The notes under the pieces were generated by a model that was not told where the DNA came from, searched no databases, and saw only the letters and a list, made by a program, of their open reading frames with translations. DNA of 64,000 nt, taken from the NCBI GenBank assembly GCA_003553445.1, contig PWEK01000052.1, positions 1 through 64,000 of the forward strand. Direction: 5' to 3'. Made by a program: the position numbers and the translations under genes. Positions within the stretch are counted from its first letter, which is position 1, and each line of letters begins with the position of its first letter. Shown here piece after piece: positions 52,464 to 61,409 of this stretch. This DNA is from Elusimicrobiota bacterium (GTDB lineage Bacteria > CG03 > SLGR01).

Positions 52464-53143
52464 TCGCGCAGCCCGAAGCGTCTCTGCCGCCTGTTAAAAG
52501 ATTTAACCGCTTTCTCAAGGTGTTCACTCGAGAAATCAGGCCACAGAACATCGGTAAAATACAACTCTGCATATGACATCTGCCAAAGCATAAAATTTGA
52601 AATTCTCTCTTCCCCGCTTGTCCTTATCAGGAGATCAATTTCAGGGAATTCAGGCACATAAAGATTCCGACTCAATTCCTTCTCGCTTATGATCCTTCCT
52701 GACACCTTATTAACCGCATCTAAAATCTCCTGTCTTCCTCCGTAATCAAGACATAAAATAAGGTTGAGTCCGGTATTATCCATGGTGGATGATACCGCCT
52801 TATCCAGCGCGGCATTCACCTTATTTGAAAACCTGTCTCGCCTGCCCGAAAACTTAAAGAGAATATTTTTTGATTTCATATCATTTAGCTTCTCATTTAT
52901 GAACTCCACCAGAAGCTGCATAAGCGCATCAATCTCTTCGTCCGGTCTTTTCCAATTTTCCGATGAAAATGCAAATAAGGAAAGATTTTTTACACTGTTT
53001 TCACTGCACGCATTGATTACTTCGTTTACGCGCTCTGCGCCTTTTTTATGACCGAATGCTGTATCAAGTCCCCTCATTCTCGCCCAGCGGCTGTTTCCAT
53101 CCATTATAATAGCTATACCCCCGGGATACGTATAGGAACTCAA
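52460..53143 (-). CDS. uppS: Undecaprenyl diphosphate synthase (cis-prenyltransferase)
   Basis: Builds the C55 lipid carrier for wall and surface glycans, 227 residues. The N-terminal AIIMDGNSRWARMRG holds the catalytic Asp, GHKKGAERV follows, LSLFAFSSENWKRP is the substrate region, and IDLLIRTSGEERISNFMLWQ gives the C-terminal signature. Length is slightly below the E. coli enzyme. It begins 6 bp after frr and overlaps cdsA by ATGA. Confidence 0.98.
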   Translation of the reverse strand: MSSYTYPGGIAIIMDGNSRWARMRGLDTAFGHKKGAERVNEVINACSENSVKNLSLFAFSSENWKRPDEEIDALMQLLVEFINEKLNDMKSKNILFKFSGRRDRFSNKVNAALDKAVSSTMDNTGLNLILCLDYGGRQEILDAVNKVSGRIISEKELSRNLYVPEFPEIDLLIRTSGEERISNFMLWQMSYAELYFTDVLWPDFSSEHLEKAVKSFNRRQRRFGLRE

Positions 53144-53149
53144 CTGCTC

Positions 53150-53707
53150 TTATTCTTCCTTTATTTCTTTTTCTTTTTTTTCGAGAATATCATTGATTTT
53201 ATTGATATGCTTATCAGTGATGCCCTGTACTCTGTCCATCTGACGGTATGCCTCATCTTCAGATATTTCACCTGATTTTTTTGCTTTTTTTATAGTATCG
53301 TTGGCATCTCTTCTAATATTTCTTACTTCCACCCTGAACTCTTCAACTATCTCATGCACATGCCTTATGAGATCCTCTCTTCTTTCCTTGGTTAAACTTG
53401 GCATGTTAAGCCTTATGGTTTTTCCATCAGTATTCGGAGTCAAACCTATGCTGGAGGTCATAATGGCTTTTTCAACAGGAGCCACAGCATTATCATCCCA
53501 AACCTTAATTTCTATCATCCTGGGCTGAGGAATATTGATATTTCCAACCTGGTTCAGGGGAAGTTTTGAGCCGTAATAGTCAACCCTTATACCCTCAAGT
53601 ATGGCCGCAGATGCCCGGCCGGTTCTTATTCCCCTTACCTCCTGCGCAAGAGTTTCAATAACCTTTTCCATTTTCCTTTTTGTTTTCTTTTCAATGTCGT
53701 TATCCAT
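53150..53707 (-). CDS. frr: Ribosome recycling factor
   Basis: Two-domain tRNA-mimic protein that splits post-termination ribosomes with EF-G, 185 residues, normal length. Signature segments are VRGIRTGRASAAILEGIRV, LNQVGNINIPQPRMIEIKVWD, GLTPNTDGKTIRLNMPSLTKERR and NIRRDANDTIKKAKK. It lies 44 bp after pyrH in the usual rpsB-tsf-pyrH-frr order. Confidence 0.98.
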   Translation of the reverse strand: MDNDIEKKTKRKMEKVIETLAQEVRGIRTGRASAAILEGIRVDYYGSKLPLNQVGNINIPQPRMIEIKVWDDNAVAPVEKAIMTSSIGLTPNTDGKTIRLNMPSLTKERREDLIRHVHEIVEEFRVEVRNIRRDANDTIKKAKKSGEISEDEAYRQMDRVQGITDKHINKINDILEKKEKEIKEE

Positions 53708-53751
53708 AAAAACCTCCGATCACCTTTTGAAGGCGCCGCTTCTATAAATCA

Positions 53752-54456
53752 TCAGCATATTGTAGTTCCGACAGCCTCCCCCTCTACAACCTTTTTCAGA
53801 TTACCACTTTTCAAAAAATTAAACACATTTACAGGCAGTCCGTTCTCTTCAACAAGAGATAAAGCTGCTCTGTCCATTATTTTCAGGTTTTTTTTAATAA
53901 CTTCACCGTAAGGAATTTTGCCTTTTAATAATTTTGCTTTACTGTTTTTTTCCGGATCGCTGTCATAAACCCCGTCAACTTTCGTAGCCTTTAACAAAAT
54001 ATCCGCTTTTATCTCCAGTGCTCTTAAAACAGCGCCGGTATCAGTAGTAAAATATGGCGAACCGGTTCCGCCCGCAAATATTACCACCCTGGAATTCTTA
54101 AGATAATCATCAGCCTTTTCTACAATTAATTCCTCGGTTATTCCCTCTACATTGACGGCGCTCAAAAGAGATGCTCCGACTCCGGAAGACTTAAGTATGC
54201 TCTTAAGTCCAATCGCATTTATTACAGTTGCAGTAAGCCCCATGAAATCCGCGCTTAGCCTGTCAACCCCATCAGAGTCTCTTGCTCTCATTATATTTCC
54301 GCCTCCCACCAGAAGCGCCACTTCCACCCCCTTATCAATTATCTGCCTTATTTCTCCGGCAGCTCTTGTGGCCATTGAAGCTGAAAACCCGCCTTTCTTT
54401 TCGCCGAGCATCTCTCCGCTCAACTTTATAAGAATTCTTTTATATCCGGGGTTCAC
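53752..54456 (-). CDS. pyrH: UMP kinase
   Basis: Hexameric bacterial UMP kinase of the amino-acid kinase fold, 234 residues. It shows RILIKLSGEMLGEKKGG, VALLVGGGNIMRA, DFMGLTATVINA, VVIFAGGTGSPYFTTDTGAVL and ATKVDGVYDSDPEK. It produces UDP for pyrimidine nucleotide supply and is often feedback-regulated by UTP and GTP. It is coupled to tsf by a 4-bp overlap. Confidence 0.98.
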   Translation of the reverse strand: MNPGYKRILIKLSGEMLGEKKGGFSASMATRAAGEIRQIIDKGVEVALLVGGGNIMRARDSDGVDRLSADFMGLTATVINAIGLKSILKSSGVGASLLSAVNVEGITEELIVEKADDYLKNSRVVIFAGGTGSPYFTTDTGAVLRALEIKADILLKATKVDGVYDSDPEKNSKAKLLKGKIPYGEVIKKNLKIMDRAALSLVEENGLPVNVFNFLKSGNLKKVVEGEAVGTTIC

Positions 54457-55043
54457 TTTCCGATTTCAAACCTGCAAAATCGCGAAACCTGAATGTTTTC
54501 ACCCAGTTTACTTATTGAATCCTGGATAATGTCTTTTACTGTCTTTTTTTCCTCCCTAATATAGGGCTGTTCCAGAAGACATCTCTGAGAGTAAAACTTA
54601 CCCAGCTTTCCTTCTATGATTTTTTCAATTATATTTACGGGCTTGTTCTGCTCCTTAAGCTGCTTGGTTATAACATTTTTCTCTCTTTCTATATCTTCCT
54701 GTGAAACTTCTTCCCGTGAAACCCACCTGGGATCTGCAGCGGCAATCTGCATTGCTATTTCCTTTACAAGATTTTTAAAATCATCTGTTTTTGCCACAAA
54801 GTCCGTTTCGCAGTTCACTTCTACAAGCACCCCTATTTTATTTCCCGGATGTATATATGAGTAAACAATACCCTCGTCGGCATCCCTATCCGCCTTTTTC
54901 GCGGCTTCGGCCTTCCCTTTTTCTCTTAAATAGTCAACCGACTTTTCAATATCATAATTATTTTTCTTCAACGCCCCCTTGCAATCCATTATCCCTGATC
55001 CTGTCATCCGCCTCAACTTTTGAATCTGTTCCAATTCGCTCAT
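54453..55043 (-). CDS. tsf: Elongation factor Ts
   Basis: Nucleotide exchange factor for EF-Tu, 196 residues, the short form also seen in Thermus. It has the N-terminal UBA-like domain (IQKLRRMTGSGIMDCKGALKK, with DYLREKG) and the core VEVNCETDFVAKTDDFK. The ATG at 55043 is supported by a strong GGAGAGGAGG ribosome-binding site and by the family N-terminus. This start lies 86 bp inside the rpsB frame, so the two proteins share DNA in different frames. Confidence 0.97.
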   Translation of the reverse strand: MSELEQIQKLRRMTGSGIMDCKGALKKNNYDIEKSVDYLREKGKAEAAKKADRDADEGIVYSYIHPGNKIGVLVEVNCETDFVAKTDDFKNLVKEIAMQIAAADPRWVSREEVSQEDIEREKNVITKQLKEQNKPVNIIEKIIEGKLGKFYSQRCLLEQPYIREEKKTVKDIIQDSISKLGENIQVSRFCRFEIGK

Positions 55044-55866
55044 TTATTTCCTCCTCTCCTTTTATCTCCTTTTTTATGCTTTTTTCTTTTTCTTTCTCTG
55101 ATTCCGGAATCTTCTCTTCCCTGCTCTCTTCTTCGCCGGGCTCTTTTTTTTCCAGTTCTTTTTCAACTGAAACCGAGTCCTTTCTTAATTCAATCCCTTC
55201 CAGGGCAGCATCCGCAATCGCAGAGGTCACCAGATTTATTGACCTTAAGGCATCATCGTTTCCCGGAACAACATAGTCTATTTCCTTTGGAGAGCAGTTA
55301 GTATCGACCAGCCCCACTATTGGAATATTAAGTTTTCTCGCTTCCTTAACAGCTATTTCCTCAAGTTCAATATCAACAATAAAAATAACCCCCGGAGTTC
55401 GCTGCATTTCCTTTATTCCGCAGAGTCCCCTGTTGAGCCTGTATCTTTCTTTAGTGAGGCGGGATTGTTCTTTTTTTGAAAGTTTCTCCATTTGCCCCTC
55501 TTCTTCGAGTCTTTCCAGATCTTTAAGACGTTCAACGCTTTTCGAAATTGTGGAGAAGTTTGTCAACATGCCGCCCCACCACCTGTAGTTCACATAAAAC
55601 ATGCCGCATCTTTCCGCCTGCTCTTTTATAATTTCACTTCCCTGTCTCTTTGTGCAAACAAAAAGAACATCTTCTCCCTCTGCAACCCTGTTTCTTACAA
55701 AGTTATATGCTTCACTCATTTTCTCCACAGTCTTTTCAAGATTTATAATGTGAATCCTGTTTCTTGACGTAAATATATATGGATCCATATCAGGATCCCA
55801 ATCACTTGTCTGATGCCCGAAATGCACACCAGTCTCCAGCAGCTGCTTAATTGTAACAATTGCCAT
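54958..55866 (-). CDS. rpsB: 30S ribosomal protein S2 with long charged C-terminal tail
   Basis: Ribosomal protein S2, 302 residues. The core, to about residue 228, is standard: IKQLLETGVHFGHQTSDWDP, ILFVCTKRQ (VLFVCTKRQ), NYRWWGGMLTNFSTI, PGVIFIVDIELEEIAVKEA and IVGLVDTNCSPKEIDYVVPGNDDA. About 75 residues follow that are rich in Glu and Lys and probably disordered. The last 86 bp overlap tsf; the Glu-rich codons around 55044-55060 form the tsf ribosome-binding site. AAAGGAG precedes the rpsB ATG. Confidence 0.97.
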   Translation of the reverse strand: MAIVTIKQLLETGVHFGHQTSDWDPDMDPYIFTSRNRIHIINLEKTVEKMSEAYNFVRNRVAEGEDVLFVCTKRQGSEIIKEQAERCGMFYVNYRWWGGMLTNFSTISKSVERLKDLERLEEEGQMEKLSKKEQSRLTKERYRLNRGLCGIKEMQRTPGVIFIVDIELEEIAVKEARKLNIPIVGLVDTNCSPKEIDYVVPGNDDALRSINLVTSAIADAALEGIELRKDSVSVEKELEKKEPGEEESREEKIPESEKEKEKSIKKEIKGEEEINERIGTDSKVEADDRIRDNGLQGGVEEK

Positions 55867-56097
55867 TTAATATTTCTCCTTTCAATAATTTAAATTACCT
55901 TTTTCTCTTTTCTAGATTTTATTTCCATAGGTTGATTTATCTTCCACCAAATAAAACTTGAGTTGATTTTAATAAAATTTCAATTTATATTCAAGTACCT
56001 CGGATATTAAGTATTATTATCAAAAAATTGTAATTTTTTTTATAATTTCTAAAATATATTTTAATCAGTGTTAATTTTTAAGAGGAAGGGAAACGCA
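55867..56097. other. Longest intergenic gap: divergent promoter region rpsB / DUF1015
   Basis: 231 bp of very AT-rich sequence between divergent genes. It holds the minus-strand rpsB promoter-like site and, for the DUF1015 gene, TTATCA (56017-56022), an 18-base spacer and TATAAT (56041-56046) on the plus strand. No hairpin, RNA gene or small ORF is apparent. Confidence 0.5.
55966..55994 (-). promoter_or_regulatory. Putative promoter of the rpsB operon
   Basis: Minus strand: -35 TTGAAT (55989-55994), 17-base spacer, -10 TAAAAT (55966-55971), leaving a leader of roughly 95 bases before rpsB. That is long enough for S2 autoregulation, though no structure was recognised. Confidence 0.5.
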
Positions 56098-57312
56098 ATG
56101 GAAAATATAATACAGTTTAAGGGAATCAGATTCAATGCTGCAGATGGGAATATTTCAAAATACACAGCACCTCCATATGATGTATTTAATTATGGAGACA
56201 GCACCGATAAACTTCTTCGATCCAATCCGCATAACATAGTTCATATACAAAAACCCGAAGGATATGAAGATTTAAAATATTCAAATGCGGCAGATATCTT
56301 CAAAAATTTTCTTTCCCGGAAAATACTTATAGAAGAGAAAGAAAAAGGCGCATATGTTATAAGACAGAAGTGGAATAAAGGGGCAAGAACGGGGCTGATC
56401 GCATCAGTGCTTCTTGACGATTCATATAAGAGAATAAAACCCCACGAAGAAACAAAACCCGGACCTATAAGCGACAGATTAAAACTGACCAGGGCTGCCG
56501 GAGTAAATATAGGCTGTATCTTTGCTGTTTTCCCGGACAGGAACAACCATGCGGCAGACCTTCTTTCAAAAGAGATGAATAATCTGCCGGCCCTTTATGA
56601 CTTCAGCTATCCTGAAAACATTCATAATAAAACGGTGTTTTCAAAAAGCCGGGAACTTCTTTCAATTATTGAAGATAAAACCCTCTACATAGCCGACGGA
56701 CACCATCGCTATCGAACCATGATTGATTACAGAAACTATATGCGCCTCAAAACCGGAAAAAGAGAGGAGGCTTATGAGTACACCATGATGTACCTTGTTC
56801 CGGACAGCGAACTTACCATTCTTCCGTATCACAGGCTTATAAAAAAGTCGGAAGCAGACCCTGCGAAAACACTAAAAAAAATAAAACAGCAATTCAATAT
56901 GACTAAAAAAAGAAATATAAAGATTCCCCCTAAAGGAAATATCGGCATGTATCTGAAAGACGAATATTTTATCCTATCCCCTACGGAAAAAACCCTTTCC
57001 AAACTAAAATCTTCAAAACACAAAATGCCGGACGCCCAGATTCTTCACGATTATATTATCCATCCCATACTTGAAATTGATGACAAAATGGCTAAATCCG
57101 GTGAATATATTGAATTTCTTCCCGGGGATAAAAAAACAAGCAGTATTAAGGAGCTCTTCAATCAAAATAAATACGAAATGGCTTTTCTTCTTTCCCCCGC
57201 TGGTTTTGAAGATATAAAGAGCACAGCGGATTCCGGAAGAACAATGCCCCCGAAATCAACCTATTTTTACCCTAAAATACCTTCCGGAATAGTACTGAGA
57301 AAGTGCAGATAA
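56098..57312 (+). CDS. DUF1015 family protein
   Basis: Protein of unknown function with the complete DUF1015 layout, 404 residues from the chosen start. The ATG at 56098 is used because GAGGAAGGG lies just upstream; an in-frame ATG at 56068 would include that site. Landmarks are YTAPPYDVFN near the N-terminus, NPHNIVHI, RTGLIASVLLDD, HEETKPGPISDRLKL, and the highly conserved ADGHHRYRT, which suggests an enzyme active site. The family is widespread in anaerobes and is sometimes near serine or glycerate metabolism genes, but no reaction is established. It is the only plus-strand gene after rpmB. Confidence 0.9.
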   Translation: MENIIQFKGIRFNAADGNISKYTAPPYDVFNYGDSTDKLLRSNPHNIVHIQKPEGYEDLKYSNAADIFKNFLSRKILIEEKEKGAYVIRQKWNKGARTGLIASVLLDDSYKRIKPHEETKPGPISDRLKLTRAAGVNIGCIFAVFPDRNNHAADLLSKEMNNLPALYDFSYPENIHNKTVFSKSRELLSIIEDKTLYIADGHHRYRTMIDYRNYMRLKTGKREEAYEYTMMYLVPDSELTILPYHRLIKKSEADPAKTLKKIKQQFNMTKKRNIKIPPKGNIGMYLKDEYFILSPTEKTLSKLKSSKHKMPDAQILHDYIIHPILEIDDKMAKSGEYIEFLPGDKKTSSIKELFNQNKYEMAFLLSPAGFEDIKSTADSGRTMPPKSTYFYPKIPSGIVLRKCR

Positions 57313-57323
57313 GCCAATAAAAG

Positions 57324-58001
57324 CTACCCCTTTGCAATCTCCTCAAGCTTATCTTTAAGTTTATAAATATCCACACAAGTATCCTGGCAGGGTCCATTGG
57401 GCCTTAAATTTCTTAAAGCATGTATGGGTATATGCCAGACCCTGTTGATTCCTTCTGCAAGCTCCTCCTCGCATGCTACCGCTATTACGCCGTCGGGTTT
57501 AAGGTCTTCTATTATATTCATAGCCTGTCGGCCGCCGCCAGCCATTCTTACAGTGACGTTTTCCGGAGAAATCCCAACTATTTCATCGGTCTGACACCTT
57601 CCGCATCTCTGGCAATTTTCGACATCACCGCACACATCGTTTTTACAGGTAGAATTTTGCAGGCACCTCGGAAGAAGCAACAGAATATTTCCTTGTAACT
57701 TACCGTTTATAGTGTTGCTGACTTGAATAAAATATTCCGCAAGATCGGCTTTTTTTACACCCAGTAAAGGGCAGATGCGCATTGAAATTAAAAAAACTAC
57801 TCTAAACAAAACCCATTTTTTAAAAGCTACGGGCGCCGGGGTTTTTTCAAAAACCCCCAGGGCACACAAAAGACTGGATATCCCGGCAAATAAAAGAAAA
57901 AATCCTGACAAAAGCAAAAGAACATTTTCCTGAATCATAAGCACCAACCCTGACAAAAGAAGAAAACCGGAGTTTATAAACAATGAGGTTTTTACATTCA
58001 C
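57324..58001 (-). CDS. DUF116 family membrane-anchored Cys-rich protein
   Basis: Unknown function, 225 residues. Two or three N-terminal hydrophobic segments (to about residue 50) precede a soluble DUF116 domain. That domain has LLPRCLQNSTCKND, CGDVENCQRCGRC, GGGRQAMNIIEDL, IAVACEEEL and LRPNGPCQDTCVD. The many cysteines suggest a metal or Fe-S site. It overlaps fmt by 4 bp and ends the priA-def-fmt run, an arrangement I recall in several anaerobic lineages. It converges with the DUF1015 gene with 11 bp between stops. Confidence 0.88.
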   Translation of the reverse strand: MNVKTSLFINSGFLLLSGLVLMIQENVLLLLSGFFLLFAGISSLLCALGVFEKTPAPVAFKKWVLFRVVFLISMRICPLLGVKKADLAEYFIQVSNTINGKLQGNILLLLPRCLQNSTCKNDVCGDVENCQRCGRCQTDEIVGISPENVTVRMAGGGRQAMNIIEDLKPDGVIAVACEEELAEGINRVWHIPIHALRNLRPNGPCQDTCVDIYKLKDKLEEIAKG

Positions 58002-58939
58002 CTGAACATATCTCCCTTTTCTATTTGATTTCCGGCCAAAAAAGACGAAACATCCATCTCTCTTTTTCCAGCAGGCTTAACCCTTAAAACTTTTACCCCC
58101 CCCTCCCCGCAGGCCACTTTAAAACATCTCTTTGAAACCTCCGAGACCATGCCCGGCTTGCCTCGAATATTTTCATCAATTTCGGCATCAGTTATTATTA
58201 TGCTTTTCTTTTCTTTTTCATGAAACGTTCTACAACCCGGTGCGGGACTTAAAGAGCGTATCCTGGAAAAAACCTGATGAGCACTAAGGTTCCAGTCAAT
58301 TTGACACATCTCTTTAGAAAGCTTACCGGCATAGTTTAAATTTTTTAATGAAAGCTGGCTTCGTCCGGACGGAACTTCACCTGAATATGTTTTTTCAACC
58401 AGGTCATCCAGGATTTCTATTCCTCTGGAAGTCAACCTGTCTTTAAGGGTTTTAAAGTTGTCTTCAGGGGTTATTTTCACCTCTTTTGAAGCTAAAATTT
58501 CTCCGGAATCAATCTTCTCATTCATTTTTATAAGCGACACACCCGTTTTTTCATAACCCTTCAAAAGCGCATGGCGAACAGGGTCGGGCCCCCTTAAATC
58601 CGGCAGAAGCGAATAATGAATATTAAAACAACCCAAAGGAAAAAGTGAAAGCACCTCGGAGGAAAGAATCTGTCCATAGTCTACCACAAAGCAAAGTTGA
58701 GCAGAATAACTTTTTAGCATATTGACAGCATGCGAAGAATTAATATCTTTCGGTTTTATAATGTCAACACCTTTTTCAACGCAATATTTAGCCACAGGGC
58801 TGGGTGTGATTTTCCTTCCCCTTCCACAGCGGCTGTCCGGACATGTTACCGCGTAAATCCGATCGACATCTGAATGCGCATGCAAGAAACGCAAATATCT
58901 GCATCCCGTAGAAGTAGATGACATAAAAACCAGGTTCAT
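57998..58939 (-). CDS. fmt: Methionyl-tRNA formyltransferase
   Basis: Formylates initiator Met-tRNA, 313 residues, normal length. The formyltransferase domain has FNIHYSLLPDLRGPDPVRHAL with the catalytic Asn-His-(Asp) arrangement, TGVSLIKMNEKIDSGEIL and a C-terminal OB-like tRNA domain (WNLSAHQVFSRIRSLSPAPG). The N-terminus MNLVFMSSTSTG lacks the usual GTP-like FxGTPxFA spelling but aligns with it. It overlaps def and DUF116 by ATGA junctions. Confidence 0.95.
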   Translation of the reverse strand: MNLVFMSSTSTGCRYLRFLHAHSDVDRIYAVTCPDSRCGRGRKITPSPVAKYCVEKGVDIIKPKDINSSHAVNMLKSYSAQLCFVVDYGQILSSEVLSLFPLGCFNIHYSLLPDLRGPDPVRHALLKGYEKTGVSLIKMNEKIDSGEILASKEVKITPEDNFKTLKDRLTSRGIEILDDLVEKTYSGEVPSGRSQLSLKNLNYAGKLSKEMCQIDWNLSAHQVFSRIRSLSPAPGCRTFHEKEKKSIIITDAEIDENIRGKPGMVSEVSKRCFKVACGEGGVKVLRVKPAGKREMDVSSFLAGNQIEKGDMFR

Positions 58940-59424
58940 CTCTTCTTTTTGGCCTTTAAGTACAGGTACTTTCTTTTGAAAAAACCCAGCCTGTCGGGAA
59001 ATAGGATTCCATCAAGATGGTCCATTTCATGCTGGATAACGATTGCCAGCATTCCCTCCGCTTCAATTACCCTTCTTTCACCGCGTAATCCGGTCTCCAC
59101 CTTGATAATGCTACTTCTGGGAACTTCGGCGGATATCGATTCAAGACTTAAACACCCCTCCTGGATACCTGTTCTTCCGGCAGTCTTAATGATCCTCGGA
59201 TTTATTAACACCAGAGGTTTTGAAATTTTCTCATCAGCCTTTTCAGAGACTACGGCCATTCTTTTACTTATTCCTATTTGCGGCGCAGCAAGGCCTATTC
59301 CGCCATTACTAATCATCAATGATACAAGTTTAGGCCCCAGTTTATCTGCCTCTTCTTTGGAAATATCTACAGATTTTTTCCTTAAAACTGAATCGGGATA
59401 TACCGCTAAAGCTGATTTCTTCAT
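58936..59424 (-). CDS. def: Peptide deformylase
   Basis: Metalloenzyme removing the N-formyl group from new proteins, 162 residues. All three family motifs are present: GIGLAAPQIG, EGCLSLES with the Cys ligand, and QHEMDHLDG with the two His ligands and the catalytic Glu. It pairs functionally with fmt, which it overlaps by 4 bp, and overlaps priA upstream by 4 bp. Confidence 0.98.
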   Translation of the reverse strand: MKKSALAVYPDSVLRKKSVDISKEEADKLGPKLVSLMISNGGIGLAAPQIGISKRMAVVSEKADEKISKPLVLINPRIIKTAGRTGIQEGCLSLESISAEVPRSSIIKVETGLRGERRVIEAEGMLAIVIQHEMDHLDGILFPDRLGFFKRKYLYLKAKKKR

Positions 59425-61409
59425 AGCATTTCTACAGGATCTGCATCTATTTTCAAATATTTTGCAAACCGCTCATCTGCCCTCATCTTTCTCAACATCT
59501 CCTTGACTTCAACATCTTTACCTTCTCTATACTTTAAAAGCATCTGCCACCTGTATTTACCTCTTAATCTCCCCCTGTGAGCTTTTGATGGCCCCAAAAA
59601 CTCAGTAAAAGGAAGTTTCTTTTTTATGTATTGAGCGCATAATCTCATTCTACTTTCAAGATTGTTTTCAGTTCTTCCCTCCCCTACTATTTTTACAAGT
59701 TTGCAGTAAGGCGGATAAAAACACTCCTTTCTTATTTCAAGTTCCTTCTCATAAAAAGATTCGTAGTCTCTTTCCGCCATATACCTGATTGCATAATGCC
59801 CCGGTGTTAACGTTTGAATGAAAACCTCACCATGCCGGCCGAATCGGCCGGACCTTCCCGTAACCTGTTTTAAAGAGCTGAAAGTTTTTTCCGCAGCCCT
59901 GAAATCAGGCATTGTCAAGGCGGACTCAGCCTGAAGGACACCAACAAGTTCAACTTCCGGAAAATCCCAGCCCTTTGTTACAAGCGCTGTCCCGACAAGA
60001 ATATCGTACTTATGATTCCGGAATTTTTCAAATACTCTTCGAGCGTCATCTTTTTTCCTTACCGAATCCGAATCCATTCGGCATATATTTGCATCCGGAA
60101 AGAGCTTTTCCAGCGCCTTCTTAACCCGCTCGGTTCCGGCCCCCCTGTATGCAAAAACTTCTCCTTTGCAATAAATGCATTTCCCCGGGTTTTTAAAAGA
60201 CGAACCGCATAAATGACAGGAGAGTTTACCGCTATTTCTGTGATAAACAAGGGAAGAGCTGCAATCACTGCATTTTATATTTTCTCCGCATTCCCTGCAT
60301 ATCACTGCAGGAGCATAACCTCTTCTGTTTATATAAATGATAATCTGTTTATTAACGGATAAAGCCTGCTCGATGCTTCTTAAAAGCCGGGTTGAAAATA
60401 TAGCGCCCTTAAACTTCACGGAATGGTTCATGTCAACAATGCGGACTTTCGTTTCATCGGATTTAAACACCTTCTGCGGAATCTTTAGATAATTAATCTC
60501 TTTCCTTTTAGACCTATACATCGTCTCCAGTGTAGGGGTGGCGCTGGAATAAACAACCACAGCATTTTCAATCTCCCCTCTCTTTTCAGATACCCATCTG
60601 GCATCATAGAAGGGCGAATTACCCTCTTTATATGAATGGTCGTGCTCCTCATCCACCACAATTCCACCCAAACTTTTAAAAGGAGCAAAAACAGCAGACC
60701 TTGAACCGATAAGAACCTTTAGATCCCCATTTTTTATTTTTCTTATGTTCTCCATTTTTTTTCCATTTGAAATACGGCTGTGCCACACACCCACGCTGGA
60801 TGAACCAAACCGCTTTATAAACATATCTATCATCTGAACTGTGATAGCTATTTCAGGAAGAAGGATTAAAGTCTGGCGGTTTTTTTCCGCAAGATATGAA
60901 GAAAGGCGCAAGTAAATTTCAGTCTTGCCGCTGGCATTTACTCCATGCAAAAGAAACTTTGACGGAAATGCACCCTCCTCATCCGCACGGATAATTCTTT
61001 GAAAGGCGTCTTCCTGAGCGGAATTCATAAGAAAACCAGTTTCAGATGACGGTTTTGTTTCTTTTTTTCTCTTTCTTTTTATTTTCGGGTAGGTAAGACG
61101 GGGTGGCAGCATTGCAGAATAAACCTCTCCCGGGGCAGATATATAATGAAAAATCATCTCGTCGGCAAGCCGGCACAGGCCATCCGTCAAAAGCGGCTCT
61201 TCATCTATTACCTCTTCAACCTCTTTTATTTTCCCGTAAGCATCCCCGCCGGTTTCTGTTAGTCTATCCAAAACAGCTGTTACATATCCCGTTCTGCGGG
61301 TTTTGCCGAAAGGTACTCTAACCCTCGCCCCTTTTGAAACCGGTTTCGTCGAAGAGTATACAAATGTAGTGAAAACCGGAGCCGGAATTGCCACGCGCAG
61401 ATACTTCAA
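59421..61409 (-). CDS. priA: Primosomal replication protein N' (PriA helicase)
   Basis: 3'-5' helicase that restarts collapsed replication forks, 662 residues, somewhat shorter than E. coli PriA (732). An N-terminal DNA-binding part (FVYSSTKPVSKGARVRVPFG) precedes Walker A GVNASGKTEIYL and the DEEH box IVVDEEHDHSY. The double zinc site is complete: CRECGENIKCSDC, then CHLCGSSFKNPGKCIYC. VTGRSGRFGRHG is the helicase motif VI. It is coupled to the UDG gene and def by 4-bp overlaps. Confidence 0.97.
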   Translation of the reverse strand: MKYLRVAIPAPVFTTFVYSSTKPVSKGARVRVPFGKTRRTGYVTAVLDRLTETGGDAYGKIKEVEEVIDEEPLLTDGLCRLADEMIFHYISAPGEVYSAMLPPRLTYPKIKRKRKKETKPSSETGFLMNSAQEDAFQRIIRADEEGAFPSKFLLHGVNASGKTEIYLRLSSYLAEKNRQTLILLPEIAITVQMIDMFIKRFGSSSVGVWHSRISNGKKMENIRKIKNGDLKVLIGSRSAVFAPFKSLGGIVVDEEHDHSYKEGNSPFYDARWVSEKRGEIENAVVVYSSATPTLETMYRSKRKEINYLKIPQKVFKSDETKVRIVDMNHSVKFKGAIFSTRLLRSIEQALSVNKQIIIYINRRGYAPAVICRECGENIKCSDCSSSLVYHRNSGKLSCHLCGSSFKNPGKCIYCKGEVFAYRGAGTERVKKALEKLFPDANICRMDSDSVRKKDDARRVFEKFRNHKYDILVGTALVTKGWDFPEVELVGVLQAESALTMPDFRAAEKTFSSLKQVTGRSGRFGRHGEVFIQTLTPGHYAIRYMAERDYESFYEKELEIRKECFYPPYCKLVKIVGEGRTENNLESRMRLCAQYIKKKLPFTEFLGPSKAHRGRLRGKYRWQMLLKYREGKDVEVKEMLRKMRADERFAKYLKIDADPVEML

